A stretch of DNA of 64,000 nucleotides, taken from positions 68,591,510-68,655,509 of the forward strand of contig NC_037093.1 in the NCBI RefSeq assembly GCF_002994745.2. Reading direction: 5' to 3'. Position 1 is the stretch's first letter, and every line of letters starts with the position of its first letter. Positions 32,849 to 45,100 of this stretch are shown here, piece after piece. Both the position numbers and the translations under genes were made by a program. The notes beneath the pieces were generated by a model. It was given only the letters and a program-made list of their open reading frames with translations. It ran no database searches and had not been told where the DNA came from. Source of the stretch: Rosa chinensis. Its lineage: Eukaryota; Streptophyta; Magnoliopsida; Rosales; Rosaceae.

Positions 32849-34018
32849 ATGGGAAGAAGCAGCTCTCGTTGTGATAAGGAGGGAGCGAACAAAGGAGCCT
32901 GGACTGCTCATGAAGATCAGGTTCTGAGAGATTATGTCAAAGAGTACGGTGAAGGGAAATGGGGGAAAATGTCGAGGGAAACAGGTGAGTAATTGCTTTC
33001 AGTACTATGAATACAACTTTCTCAATATTGATGTTTTATGAAAATGGCAGAAGATAGTTGAGGATCGATTATTCATGTAAAAATGTAATACATCATTACA
33101 TTGTTGGGTGCAGGTCTGAAGAGATGTGGAAAGAGTTGCAGGCTTAGGTGGTTGAATTATCTGAGGCCTGATATCAAGAGAGGGAACATTACTGAAGATG
33201 AAGAAGAGCTCATCATCAGGCTTCACAAACTCTTAGGCAACAGGTACTTACCGCCTTTGTCCCTTGACTCACTTCAATAACGATAATTCTACAATTCTGA
33301 TCAATATGGCATACCGAAAGCAAATTCCCTCTAATTACTAGGCTATAGATGGCAGAAGAACTCCTCGTTGTAATAACTACCAACCACCGAGTAAATACGC
33401 TACGACAGTAGTACCCATTGAGAATATATAGCTATAGGCATTGCAAGCAACCGCTAAGAATTTTGTTAACTTATTAATCTTTAATTTAATGTTACAACGA
33501 GTGTTTAAACTTTAAACTTTATAAGTTTCAATCAGTATTCAGTACTAGTGTTGAATTATTTGTTTTTTTTTTTACTTTCTGGTACTAGTAGATGGTCATT
33601 GATAGCTGGAAGGCTTCCAGGGCGAACAGACAATGAGATAAAGAACTATTGGAATTCTACCATAAGGAAGAAACAGGAAAACAGCTCAAGACGGTCTAGA
33701 AACGAGAGGAAAACCATCAAGGACCCTTATTTGACCAACAATGAAATCAGACCAACAAGCAGCACCAGAAATGAATTAGCAGAACAACCATTTCTCTCTG
33801 GAGTTGAAAGGAATATTAAGGCAGAACCAGATTCTGGTGACGGATTCTTGCAGACCACTGGTGAAAGTGGTATGGCATGGAACTTCATAATGGATCTAAA
33901 TGCAGGGCAACTTAGCATATCTGAGTTTCTTCATACCGACTTCTCTAAGCTTTGTGAATTGAATACCATGGTCGCCGACTGCACGAATGGTGCCGACATC
34001 GGTCATTTAGAGTTATGA
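32849..34018 (+). CDS. R2R3-MYB transcription factor (MYB copy 2)
   Basis: Paralogue of the gene at 20054. Exons 32849-32984, 33114-33243 and 33592-34018 give 230 residues with intron phases 1 and 2 and canonical GT-AG borders. R2 keeps both cysteines (CGKSCRLRW). R3 has the complete bHLH-partner signature ([21 protein letters not shown]). The tail keeps an acidic block close to that of copy 1 ([20 protein letters not shown]) and then ends early. Sequence related to the last codons of copy 1 (AAATAATTGGGCAGG) survives 55-75 bases beyond its stop, at about 34073-34092. The intervening region between domain and tail is about 50 residues shorter than in copy 1. Resemblance to TT2-like proanthocyanidin regulators is suggestive only. 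Confidence 0.92.
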
Positions 34019-34899
34019 AAGTCGTTTCTATTCATGAAAATTGTTGCTGAAGCTTCTTTGTACTTGCAACAGTTGCTAAATAATTGGGCAGGTATGGACA
34101 GTTGTCTTCTTGAAGCAGCTTTGGGTCCTTGATTCTTCTATTCCTCTGCTAATTATAAATCCTTCAACAAAAAGATATATATTTTTTTTTCTGTATTTGC
34201 AACTTCCATTGGTGTTTGGTCTCACAAAGAGTAAAAGTTGCTACGCTTTCATGGTTCTGTTTACAAAGCAATCCAACTCCACCCCCTTCTCGGACTTATT
34301 AAGCTTCCATTTCTGATTTCTGAGGTGTTTTCAATTTTAACCAAAATGCCGTGTTTACAATACTACCAATATTCGTAAAAAGGGATTTTGCTTCGGTTCC
34401 TGGTCGTTTTGTTCTACCTAACTAAAACTAATACGAAAATGATGGATTATCTTTCGGGACAGAGGATAATGTCTGGTTTGTTTGTTAGTCCTGCCAGGTT
34501 TGTTTATCAAATCGATGGCTTTCGCTTTTGAGCGGGCGCTTAATCATGAACTGGAATTAATTGAGTAGTTTTTTTAGCATCTGGGTGGATGGAAGTTGGT
34601 TTCGTAGTACAAGTAACTGATGTATAATGAGTTGGTAGACTTAACCAACAGCCTCATAGGGTAGATACATTTTCCAATACCAATATACTGTGAAAGAAGA
34701 ATTTAATTTAACTCAAAGTCTGTCGCTGCAAGCATAAAAACTACAAAAAAGAAAGCCTAAAGCCCAAGCAAATAGCACAAATTAATCAATGGCATTGGAT
34801 CTCAAAACACTCAAAGTTCCTAGGTTCAAAAAACAACTACACTACAGGCTGTGATAGACCGGCGTACCTTTCTATTCTATCTGATGGTCATGCTCTACC
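34019..34899. other. Intergenic between convergent genes
   Basis: Holds the 3' flanks of the second MYB (plus) and of the trihelix gene (minus). The 68-codon frame at 34110-34316 has no recognised domain. Confidence 0.5.
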
Positions 34900-36702
34900 C
34901 TACTCATCAGAATCATTACCATCAATGTCTTCTTCTTCCATGCTTCCATCATCCTCATGGTTTTCCTTCTCCTTCCCATGATCTTCTCGCAAATGCTCTA
35001 CCTTACCATTAGTAATGCCATCAAAATCCAACCTATTGGACCCTATTTCAGAGAGTATTTCAAAGTTCCCACTAGACAGGTTTTGAGTTTCACTCCCATC
35101 AAGAACCGCTTGTAAAAGCTCCGAGTAACCTTGCCTTTCGATGCTAACTACAGGGTTGCTAGAACAATACGAAGATGATGAGGGATTGGTGACTGGTGTT
35201 CTAGAGTACAGCTGATCCAACTTATTAAAATAAGAGCAAGTTTTGGACTGCTGAGGACGTTTTTTCGGGCTGTCTTTGGTTTTCCTGAAGTACTTGTTGA
35301 TGTTCTCCCACTTCTCTTTGCACCTCTTGGCACTCCTCTGATAACCCAATGAATCCATTGAAGCACTCACCTGTTCCCAAAGAGGCCCTTTAAGCCCTGG
35401 CTCCTGAAACTTGGATTCTATATTACTTCTCACTAGAATCAAAGCCTCAACTTCACTTTGAGGCCATCTGCTATTTGTCTGATCAACTTTGACTGGCGTC
35501 AACTCCTCCTCCATAGCTCCATTTGAATAATCACATTGCAACAATGATGGGGTTTCCCTAGAAGGAATGTTGACCTTTTGGCCTGTGATTTTCTCAATGT
35601 ATGAAACAATGAGCGACTCTCTCTTTGAAGCTAGAGCCTGTTCATGGAGTTGGGCAATGGCTTTTCTCTTATGCTTCTCAGCCTCTTGAAGTCTCCACGC
35701 CGCTTCTCTCTCCCTCCTCTCTCTGTCCATTTTCTCAATCAATGCCAAGTACTTGTGGTGCAGACTCTCTTGGTGATCCATCACACGCTTCACTAAACCC
35801 TCGAAAAATCGAGTCGTTGATGAACTCAATTGCTCCTTCATCCTCCTCTTTCTCTTCCTCTTCTGAACCTTCCTATACGAAACTTCTTCGTCAATGGAGG
35901 CTTCTGACCCATCATCAACTCCAGCTGTAGCTGCTGGGCCACCATTGAGGCCATGAGAACCACCAAAAGGCACAGGAACAAGGTCCACATTCTTGGGGGA
36001 GTTTTCATTAGTCAGAGCTGACCCAGAACCAGTTTGCTTATTATTAACCTCACCAATCTTTCCAAGACTATAAATTGCTTCAAGCTCACCATAAAGCCTG
36101 TATTTGCTCTCCAATTCCTTGCATATCTCTCCTTCAGTTGCTTGCTTCTGCTTCATGCCTTGTGTTTCATGTGGCTTCCTGCAGACGCATTTTCACAAAC
36201 ACATGGCGTTCAAAATTTACAGCAACATGGAAAAAACAGAGACAAACAAACGAAACAAAAACATGTACGTGTGAATCCAATCCAATTACCAAAAGGGTTC
36301 TTTTCTAGTGCAAAATTCCTGGGGTTGCCAACTTTTGAAACCCAAATTTTGTGGGCGGCTCTGAAGAAATAGAGGGCTGTTTTCATCAAGCAGAGCAACC
36401 TCACCACTGGCACTGTTCTCATTCAGACCCAGCTTGAAATTTATAGGACTCATCTGCCAATGCAGTGTTCCAGATTGCTCTTGTTCTGGTTGTGGGTGTA
36501 ATCCTTGAAACAACTCATGGGTAATGGGAGTGGGATGAACAAGGTGGTGATGACCCAACTGTTGGTGCTCAAGTTGTCGGTGGAAACTGGGGTGGTTTTG
36601 ATTTTGGGGAGTAAAGAAAATGGGCAAAACAGGTGAGGAAGAGTTGGTGTCCATGAAGTGTTGCTGAGAAGGGAGGTCTGCTATTTCAAAATTAGACTGC
36701 AT
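34900..36702 (-). CDS. Trihelix (GT-factor) transcription factor, GT-2-like
   Basis: Two exons on the minus strand, 36702-36290 and 36178-34900, joined across a 111-bp GT-AG intron, encode 563 residues. The C-terminal trihelix domain at about 374-462 has the three spaced tryptophans (SRWPQ, PLWEQ, EKWENINKYFRK) and the following FNKLDQLY helix. A basic patch KRKRKRRMK (about 243-252) is a likely nuclear localisation signal. A long charged helix (about 260-330) is a likely coiled coil. The C-terminus is acidic. The N-terminal trihelix of typical GT-2/GTL1 proteins is not visible; the Gln/His-rich N-terminus runs straight into KEPFW and ELESKYRLYGELEAIYS. The start is the first ATG (36702) in frame with the splice. 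GT factors bind GT-rich promoter elements; targets are unknown here. Confidence 0.9.
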
Positions 36703-38714
36703 ATTTATCTTCCTCGTCTAAGATATGTGAATGTGTTGGGGGCACAATGCAAAGCTTCTTTCTTTCTTCTTCTTCTTCTTTTTTTGGGAACAAATCCCAA
36801 CAGAAAGATCTTTTCAAGTTTCAAGGCTTAAACATATAACCGACTGAACCTCCGCAGAGTACTATGAGAAGGGAAGGATAAGATTGCAGTCCGTATTTTT
36901 TTTTTTTTATTGGTATGAAATAAAACCCTAATTTCTATATAGGTTTTAACCAAAACCTACAATTTGACCCCCAAAAAAAAAAAAAAAACCTACATATGAG
37001 CTTTTGAAATCAAACACATAAATATCATAGAATTATTAAAAATTTAATCAAAATCTGATTTGAATCAGTCGGTTACTTATTAAAATCTAATTGAATTGAC
37101 TCTGTATCAACCGTACAAACTCAATTCAATCATAGCTCACAGTTTCATTATTTTACTTATATAATATAAATATCGGGAGATATAAATTAACCAAGTCATT
37201 TTGACTCTCACAAAGTATAATGTGTTTCTTCAAAAAGATAGATGAGATAACACTTTTACTATAACAACTTTATTCTGCTTTACTGCTCCCCGATAAAAAA
37301 AAATTTGTGCATCTCATTCCATATGAATAGCATCGATTTTTTCCATCGCTATTTTTCATTTTTGTTGCTTAGACTATATCTAGTTAACTACACATTTTTT
37401 TGAAAAAAAAAAAAAAACATGTTGAAGAGTACATCCACAGCTACACGTGTTGAAGAAATTGTCCTCAAACTGCAAAAGAGTGGGGAGTCTGAGTACGGCA
37501 TGGGTTGGGTTTTATTCATGCACGTGAAGATTCGAGAGAGAGAGAGAGAGGTTGTCCTCTTGTCTCGGTTGTTTTGGTCTGCTCGACTTGTCTCCACCAT
37601 TAATTCTCTGTCTGTACTCTCCCCGCATATGGAGCTCTCATCCAACGGCCACTCCCTGTATTTGACAATTTTACAATTATTGCTGTACGGCTCTGCGCCA
37701 TCACACGACTCTCTCTCTCTCTCCCGACCCTTCCAAATTTCGAAAGCGATTCCTCATTTACTTCGTTTGGTTCTTCTTCTACAATTTGTTTGCTAGGTTT
37801 CGAATTTTCCAAACTCTCTGTCAGTTTGGTCCTTCAATTTGATATCACTTTGGTTCCTACCGCCAAATCGTTTGACAAAACACCCTTGATGTGGCTTCAA
37901 CTAAAATCAGTATTACTCATAGTAGAGAATGTGACTAAAAGTGACCTAATGTACCGAAAGTGAAGAACGGAACATAAAATTGAGGAATAGAAGTGATAAT
38001 TTGGAATCCCATGCACTATAGAGCATTGGAACAGTTTTGATTGACTCCAAGTTGAGAAGTTTGATCTTGGAAGATCGAATTATCCAAAGCCCAAAGTTAA
38101 AAACCAGGGATTGTCCCAAGGCCCAACCCAACTGATATTGAGCAAAACCAGCAAGTCCTAGCCCAGTCGACGAGAATCTGAAATCATTACAGATACGACA
38201 CGCCAGCCGTCTTGGCGAGCACGGCATCTGCAAGATCATTCCATGGTCCTCCGTCCATCTCTGATTTTTTTTACTTGAAAATGAAAGAGCCTCTTGTCGT
38301 TCGTTGAAACTTGGTCGTCAAGGAAAAGATTTATCACACTAATAATGAGAAAGAAGTCCCTAAGGCAGTGTTTGGGTAGGATATTTAAAGGTTCCAAAGA
38401 ACTCGAAGATGATGAGATTTTGAGGTGATGTAACAAGATCGAAGAAAGAACGAACCTAGAAATCGAGATGGTTGACCGTTGCGTAGTCGTAGTTCTTCGG
38501 GTTCTTTGGAATTTCAGAATTACACCTCTTCATGCGGAACTCAGTGGAAGAATTTGCCTCATTATATGTCTCATATATCTAATAATCCTCTCTCAAAACC
38601 CCAAATAATTTAAGTTCCTCTCTGTTTTTTTTGTTTTTTTTTAATCTCTCTAGTCCTCTTCTCCCTGCCCAAAGTACCTTACCCAAACACTGCCTAAATG
38701 TTGACTATTTTAGC
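36703..38714. other. Intergenic between divergent trihelix and P450 genes
   Basis: Contains the promoters of both genes. Short frames at 37388-37812 and 37946-38436 show no domain. T-rich and A-rich runs sit near 36898-36910, 36971-36986 and 37404-37418, and an (AG)n run near 37534-37550. Confidence 0.5.
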
Positions 38715-38721
38715 TATAAAT
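38715..38721 (+). promoter_or_regulatory. TATA box of the P450 gene
   Basis: TATAAAT lies 63 bp before the ATG at 38778, a usual plant spacing for a short 5' UTR. Confidence 0.6.
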
Positions 38722-38777
38722 CCACCAGTACTGGATCTCAGTTTCGAAACATAATAAGCAATCAGCAAAGAGAAACA

Positions 38778-40855
38778 ATGGAAGACTATCATACTTTTAA
38801 CACTTTGATCTTCTCTTTGGTTTCACTGATTGTTTATTCTGCTCTGAGAGTCATCAACGTGTATTGGTGGAGACCCAGAAGCTTAGAGAAGCAGTTAAGA
38901 AAGCAAGGGATCAGAGGAAGATCTTACAGGCTTTTCCAGGATGACATGAAAGAGATCAGTAGCTCCAACATGGAAGCTTGGTCCAAACCCATGTCCCTCA
39001 ACCACCAGATTGCCCCACGTGTCTTCCCATTCTTCTATCAAATGGTTCAAAACTATGGTAACTAATTTAAACAAAATGAGTACTTTGCTGAATCTCATTC
39101 TGAAATCTGAATAATGATATTGTGATTTTCTTAATTAGGGAAAGTGAGTCTGTGTTGGATTGGAACAAGGCCAAGGCTAGTAATAGCTGACCCGGAGATG
39201 ATCAAGTCGATATTAGCAGACAAGAATGGACATATTATAAAGCCACCACTGAATCCACTTGTCAATCTTCTGCAACTCGGAGTTACAACCTTGGAGGGAG
39301 AGCAATGGGCCAAGCGCAGAAGGCTCATTAGCCCCGCCTTCCACCTCGAGAAATTAAAGGTACACACCAACTCTCTCTTTCAGGCATTAGATTAGAACAC
39401 CTTGCCTGCATGGATTGAAAATTAATTGCGGGAAAGTAGGGAATGGTACCTGCATTTGAAACCAGTTGTTGTGGCCTGATCAGTCGATGGGATAAACTAG
39501 TTGCTGGTGAAGGGTATTGTGAAGTAGATGTGGCGCCTGAGTTTCAAAACCTCGCCGGCGATGTCATAGCTCGAACAGCCTTTGGAAGTAGCTATGAAGA
39601 GGGAAAGAAGATATTTGAACTTCAGAAACAGCAAGTTGTTTTAGTGCTTGAAGCCTATTACGGTTTCTACTTCCCAGGTTTAAGGTACTGAAAATGAATA
39701 TGATGCTATATCTTTCATACTATCAACAATTCAAGATTGAATAAAATTTAGCAACTACGTGACTATGACAAGTATGCTGTCACGTAATGTGGGGTGTAAA
39801 AAATTGTGATTCATTAGAAAATGGCGTGTTGATTTCTATCTATGTACCGCAGATTCTTCCCCACTAAAAAGAACAGGAGGAGGTATAACTTGGACAATGA
39901 AATTAAACGCATATTGAGGGACATGATCAGAAGGAAAGAGCAAGCCATTGAGAATGGAGAAGTGGGTGGCAATGATCTTCTGGGTTTACTGTTACAATGC
40001 ACAAAACAAGAGCAGAATAGTATGACAATTGAGGATGTGATAGAGGAATGCAAGCTGTTCTACTTTGCTGGCCAAGAGACCACGGCCAATTGGCTGACTT
40101 GGACTATGATCGTCTTGTCTATGCATCCAAGCTGGCAAGGAAAAGCAAGAGAAGAGGTCCTGCGTGTCTGTGGAAACGAAACTCCCGATTTGGATGCCTT
40201 AAATCACCTCAAGATCGTAAGTGACATGCTATGTTGTTAGACTAGACATATGAACAATTGATGAAGGATAATCTCGTTTTCAAATCCATAGTTCAAAATA
40301 AGAGTCTAACAACGTAGAATGTGTTTATGAACCTTATTTATTTTCCTACTGTGAGCACAAGATGTTCAAACAAATGCCTAACTCAACTGCTGTTAGAGGT
40401 TGTTAATTTTTTTCTGAAATGTTATGCAGGTATCAATGATATTAAACGAAGTTCTGAGGCTATATTCAACAGTGAGTGCACTCTATAGGCACACCAACCA
40501 GAAAACCAACATAGGAGGCATTTCAGTCCCAGCTGGGGTTGAATTTGTGTTGCTCACTCTGTTTCTTCAACATGACCCCAAATACTGGGGTGAAATCGTT
40601 GGGGAATTCAACCCGGAGAGATTTGCCGAAGGAGTTGCAAAAGCATCAAAGGATCAAATGGCGTTCTATCCATTTGGTTGGGGACCAAGAATATGTCTAG
40701 GCCAAACATTTGCTGTGATAGAAGCAAAGATGGCCCTGGCTATGATTCTTCAACGTTTTTGGTTCGAGCTCTCGAGCTCATACACTCATGCTCCTGTTAT
40801 AGGCATTACCGTTCAGCCTCAACATGGAGCCCCAGTTATCCTCCATAGAATTTAA
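38778..40855 (+). CDS. Cytochrome P450, CYP72A-like
   Basis: A membrane-anchored haem-thiolate monooxygenase. Five exons (38778-39057, 39139-39359, 39440-39684, 39853-40216, 40430-40855) give 511 residues, and all phases agree. An N-terminal hydrophobic anchor (about residues 8-28) is followed by a basic stretch and RPRSLEKQLRKQGIRG, typical of the CYP72 clan. The oxygen-binding I-helix reads AGQETT (321-326), the ExxR motif EVLR (377-380), PERF (432-435) and the haem loop PFGWGPRICLG, with ligand Cys459. Length is normal. CYP72A members oxidise triterpenoids, secologanin-type iridoids or gibberellins; the substrate cannot be read from sequence. CYP72A is preferred over CYP721, CYP714 or CYP734 from the N-terminal and EGEQWAKRRRLISPAFHLEKLK-like wording. 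Confidence 0.92.
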
Positions 40856-41197
40856 GATACCAGATGAAATTTTTAGCCGGGATTCTGATGTTGTTCACAT
40901 CCATTTAGTACTTATGATAAGACTATTGTTGGCATCACACTTGATTTATGAAAGTGCTGCCAATAATAAGGTGTAATTGTCACTTGGGTCACATCCATTC
41001 AGTTCTTATAATAAAACATTAAAACCAGTTACTGGCATCAAGCTTGAAACTTTGCTTTAAAAGAAGACCAACATAAATTTGTTAATGCAAGGAAAAATCT
41101 CAGTGAAGAATACATGGAGAAAATCTAGAGTGGGATTTTTCCTAGAATTAGCAAAAGGCCTTGTCGAAAGTGCTTTAACTACAAACTGAAACGAGGC
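40856..41197. other. Intergenic between convergent P450 and MYB genes
   Basis: Holds both 3' flanks; AATAAG and AATAAA signals at about 40963 and 41011 could serve P450 polyadenylation. Two similar stretches (about 40915-40945 and 41005-41045) share CTTATAATAA and TGGCATCAAGCTTGA-type wording, a small imperfect duplication. Confidence 0.45.
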
Positions 41198-42035
41198 TCA
41201 AATGTCATGCAGAGTAAACCAACTCTCATCCATTTCTAGAAATCTATTCATCCACTCCAAATTCAGAGGCCCCTCGTCAGCAGTTGAGCCATCAAACAAG
41301 AACTCATCTCCAGATGATCCATTAAAGCTCATGGACTTGAAGAAGTAGTTCTCCTCGCGTTTCGTGCTGTCATCTTCCATTCCAATTGGTACAGCATTGT
41401 TCTCCATTAACTCAACATTCTGAGGCTCGGACGAGGAGGACAACTCTTGTGCTGCTGGATTTGATGATGCACAAAGTAGTCTGTTTTGTTTTTGTGATCT
41501 CTCGTTATGCCTGATCTTCTTGCTCAAATGAGAGTTCCAGTAATTCTTAATCTCGTTGTCTGTTCGACCAGGCAGTCTTCCGGCAATCAATGACCACCTA
41601 AATTGGAACAGAATCCGACTCAATCCAATTGTGAAACCCCAATAACAAAAAGTAGTGTCTGAAGTGAAAGAAGTAGATCACCTGTTTCCAAGGAGTTTAT
41701 GAAGCCTGAGTATCAAGTCCTCTTCTTGGTCTGATATATTGCCTCTCTTGATATTTGGTCTAAGATAGTTCATCCATCTCAGTCTGCAACTCTTCCCACA
41801 TCGGTTTAGACCTGCAATCACAAACAACAAAATTAAAACCTTCAACATTCATCATCATATCTTGAGAAGAAAGAGAGAGAGAGATGAATACTAAACCTGC
41901 TTTGGTTGCAACAGACTTCCACTTTCTTGGGCCATGGACTTCAATAACTTGAGCCAGTCTCTGATCTTCTTCTGCTGTCCAAGACCCTCTGTTTACTTCC
42001 TTGTTCTTGTAACTTCTAGTGCTTAATGGCACCAT
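41198..42035 (-). CDS. R2R3-MYB transcription factor (third MYB, bHLH-binding type)
   Basis: Three exons on the minus strand (42035-41897, 41811-41682, 41597-41198) give 222 residues with phases 1 and 2 and GT-AG introns. R2 begins [20 protein letters not shown] and keeps both cysteines ([15 protein letters not shown]). R3 has the bHLH-partner signature ([21 protein letters not shown]) and ends [10 protein letters not shown]. The C-terminal part is Ser/Asn-rich and ends with [15 protein letters not shown], an aromatic-acidic tail unlike the MYBs at 20054 and 32849, so this is a different subgroup. ATG 42035 was preferred over an upstream GTG at 42041. The bHLH signature predicts work in an MBW complex controlling flavonoids or epidermal cell fate; which of these is unknown. 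Confidence 0.92.
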
Positions 42036-42097
42036 TGCCACTTCCCTATTCCTCAGTGATTTCTTGCTGAAAGTAGTAGGGTTGAAGCTTGAGAAGG

Positions 42098-42105
42098 TTT
42101 ATATA
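42098..42105 (-). promoter_or_regulatory. TATA box of the third MYB gene
   Basis: Read on the minus strand, TATATAAA lies 63 bp before the ATG at 42035. Confidence 0.6.
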
Positions 42106-45100
42106 TTTATGGCAGTGAAGAGATGTGGCAATGTTGGTTCTATCTAAGCTAAATTACCAGCTACCTTTCATTGGAAAAGTTTCGACCCCAGCTAACTCTA
42201 TATAGAAATTCCGAGGACAAACAGACAATGTGCATGTATTTAATGATTGCTCTCATATGAATGTACAGTACACATGACTTGGCACTTTGGCAGTAAGTAA
42301 AAATGTGAAAAATGCAGATCAGATGGCCCACATTGTCCAATCATATCTACCCCTGATTTCTAAATAATTGTATGATGCATGTGATGTGTTCTATGAAGGC
42401 AATGATGACAAAGTTTGACAGCAGTGAAAAGTAAATTACCCTTTCCATCAGGACAACAAATTAGTCAAGTGATTCAAAAACACAAGAGTCAAATACATCA
42501 TAAGAAGTATGAAAACTAGTCAATAAGATAAGCATGGGGAGAATAGCAACAACAATTATAAATTAGTAAAACCCAGAGGAGGGAGACACATATTCTTTGC
42601 AGGGATTGATTAGATTCTTCTTTTCCACAGAGAGAGAATTTGGATGATTTGTATGTCCTTGCAAGTCCTTACACCACCCACATGATCAGCCATGTTTTAT
42701 AGTCACAGAATTCTGTGCCCTCATCATGCTTTTGTATTCTGTTTTTGTTGTCTGCTCTCTAGCAAGAGCATATTATAAGACCTAGCTAACCCACGTCTTC
42801 TTAGCTGAGGCTGAATACTAGTTACTGACTGAAGGACTCATAGACCACTTGTGAATTGTGATTCCACAATGCACAAATCAAGCGGAGGATCCCATTTCGT
42901 ATTTTAACCAATTTGGGAAGAGATTATTCTGTTGAGATCATTCTTGTTTATTTATGATTCAAAGATAGACATATTAGTAAATAAAAATCTACAAGAATAC
43001 CATACATCTACATATTCGGAAACAATCACATCCGGCAACGAACATGTGTAGAATTACATCTGCAGAATTTGAACGTGAATGAAAGCATGTGGAAGCATAT
43101 GATTTCATAGATTATGTATTTGAGTATTTGCAAATTCTGACAGAGGTTTCCTTAGTTTAGTATTATAATGAATTACATTGTTATTATTATTGCCGCCGCT
43201 TGAAAAAGGCTCTCCTCTTTCTCAAGTGCCTGCAGGGATCGTCATTATAATAAACTTAAACTGGAGTCTGATTGATGTTGCTTTTGATTGAGGGTTCGGT
43301 AAAAAGCGGGAATCAAAAGCACAGAAGTAGTGGTGGATTTACTTGAATTGGAAGAGTATGGTCAGTTGGATCTTCATGAATGGAACTCTAGATAATAATC
43401 AGTATTAACTACTGCAAATAGTTTACAAATTTTAAGATTATCCTTATGAACACCTAAACCCTACTCACTATAATTTATTTTTATTTTAAAAAAATTAAAT
43501 AGAGGATTAGACGATATTAGTTCATCTGCGACAGCCGATTTGGGATGACTGGCACCCACCCGCAATCTCGAAAGAAAGGGGGCCGATTTGAATATTACTC
43601 GCCATAATTCAAGTTCTGAAATCACCAATAAATGAAGTAGTTTTTTAGTGAAAGTTCCATTGTGAAACTCAGAGTCAGAAATTGTTGGATTAATAACTGT
43701 TTGTCGTGGAACTCCCAATAATATAATCACTCTCAATTCGAAAATCTCTCTCTCTCTCTCTCATACTATCGAACACCCTATTTTTGAGTTGGTCATCATT
43801 GGAAGTCTGGAACCAAGGATGGTGTTTGCATTACACAATGCTCTCGTTAAACCATCAACAAGCTAGTCATCATCATCATTGAGTTTGTTGACCCCCTCAA
43901 CACGTGGGAGCAGTAATTACCAATTTAACAGGCAGAATTATTAGAAAGAGAGTTATTATAACCAAAATAGTTGAAGTTCGCCCCAAACATACAAGTACCA
44001 TCATTTAGGGCATGTGAAAAGGCAAAGTGAGGCAAACTATCAATTATATGGCCATGTTTATTTGTACGGCACCCCAAATGCCCCAATAATTTTAGTTGAG
44101 ATTTCAAACGCTCATTCCTAAATCTATGTAATTAGTAAATAGAGCTCCTACAAATGAAGTATGGATGTTGCAAAGGTTTCTACTTGCATCATTCGAATGG
44201 AGTTGTGGTTAGTCTAGGTTAATCGATAGGCATAGTAATACATAATCTTTTTTTTTCGTAGTCCTACAAGATGTATATGTGTTTGATTAAATCTTTACCT
44301 TATTAGACTATTATCGTGTAAAATTCAAGTCATGTTTTGAATTTTTTCAAAGACTAATTGCCCTAATATCCTCCTTGTTACCATGATCAAAACTCAAAAG
44401 AACAAAGATAATTTTTTTTTTTTTTTGGTCTGAAAAAGAACAAAGATTTCTAACTAACCTTGACTGTAAATTCATTATAAACTTCGAGTGATGTGCAAAT
44501 TGAATGGCAAGATCACCCAAGATGTCACCTTCTATTTGGGCCTGCTTATTCTATATATGGGCCATAAATTAGTAGACAGCATATTCGACGCCTTAAGCTA
44601 TTATTGGGCTATAAACTACAAAGTTGCAACAATGCCATGGTTTCCTATTCTCCTCTGACCAATCACTTTCGGGCTTTCGGCAGCGCTCAAACCCAACAGG
44701 CTTTTAGCCATCGAATCATTTAACCTAGATTCCAGGTAATTGTTACTGTCCACCTGCACCAAGGCAAAAAATCAGCATTTTTTGCACTCAAATGCCCCAT
44801 TTTGCCCCTCATTTTGCCTATGGTCTACCTGGACCTTGGTCCATAGTAGAATTTTTGAAGAACAAGTTGTTATATATGTTGTAAACATCATCAACTATTA
44901 AAACAAAATCTTAGTTATTTGCTTATGGAAGCAAAATCTGTTTTTGATGAAGACCGAGGATGATCGAATTTGACATTGCAAAGATTCTTAGCCGTATTTC
45001 AACTGCAAGAAGATACGCTCAAATCGGCAGTACAATGACTGCAAAAACATCAAATCGTTGGACGATATCCGAGGAAATCTATTGTTAACATGACAGTCAA

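Noticed and set aside
37388..37812. Frames on both strands near 37.4-37.8 kb as small genes
   Set aside because: They consist largely of GA/CT microsatellite and T-rich sequence in the promoter region between divergent genes.
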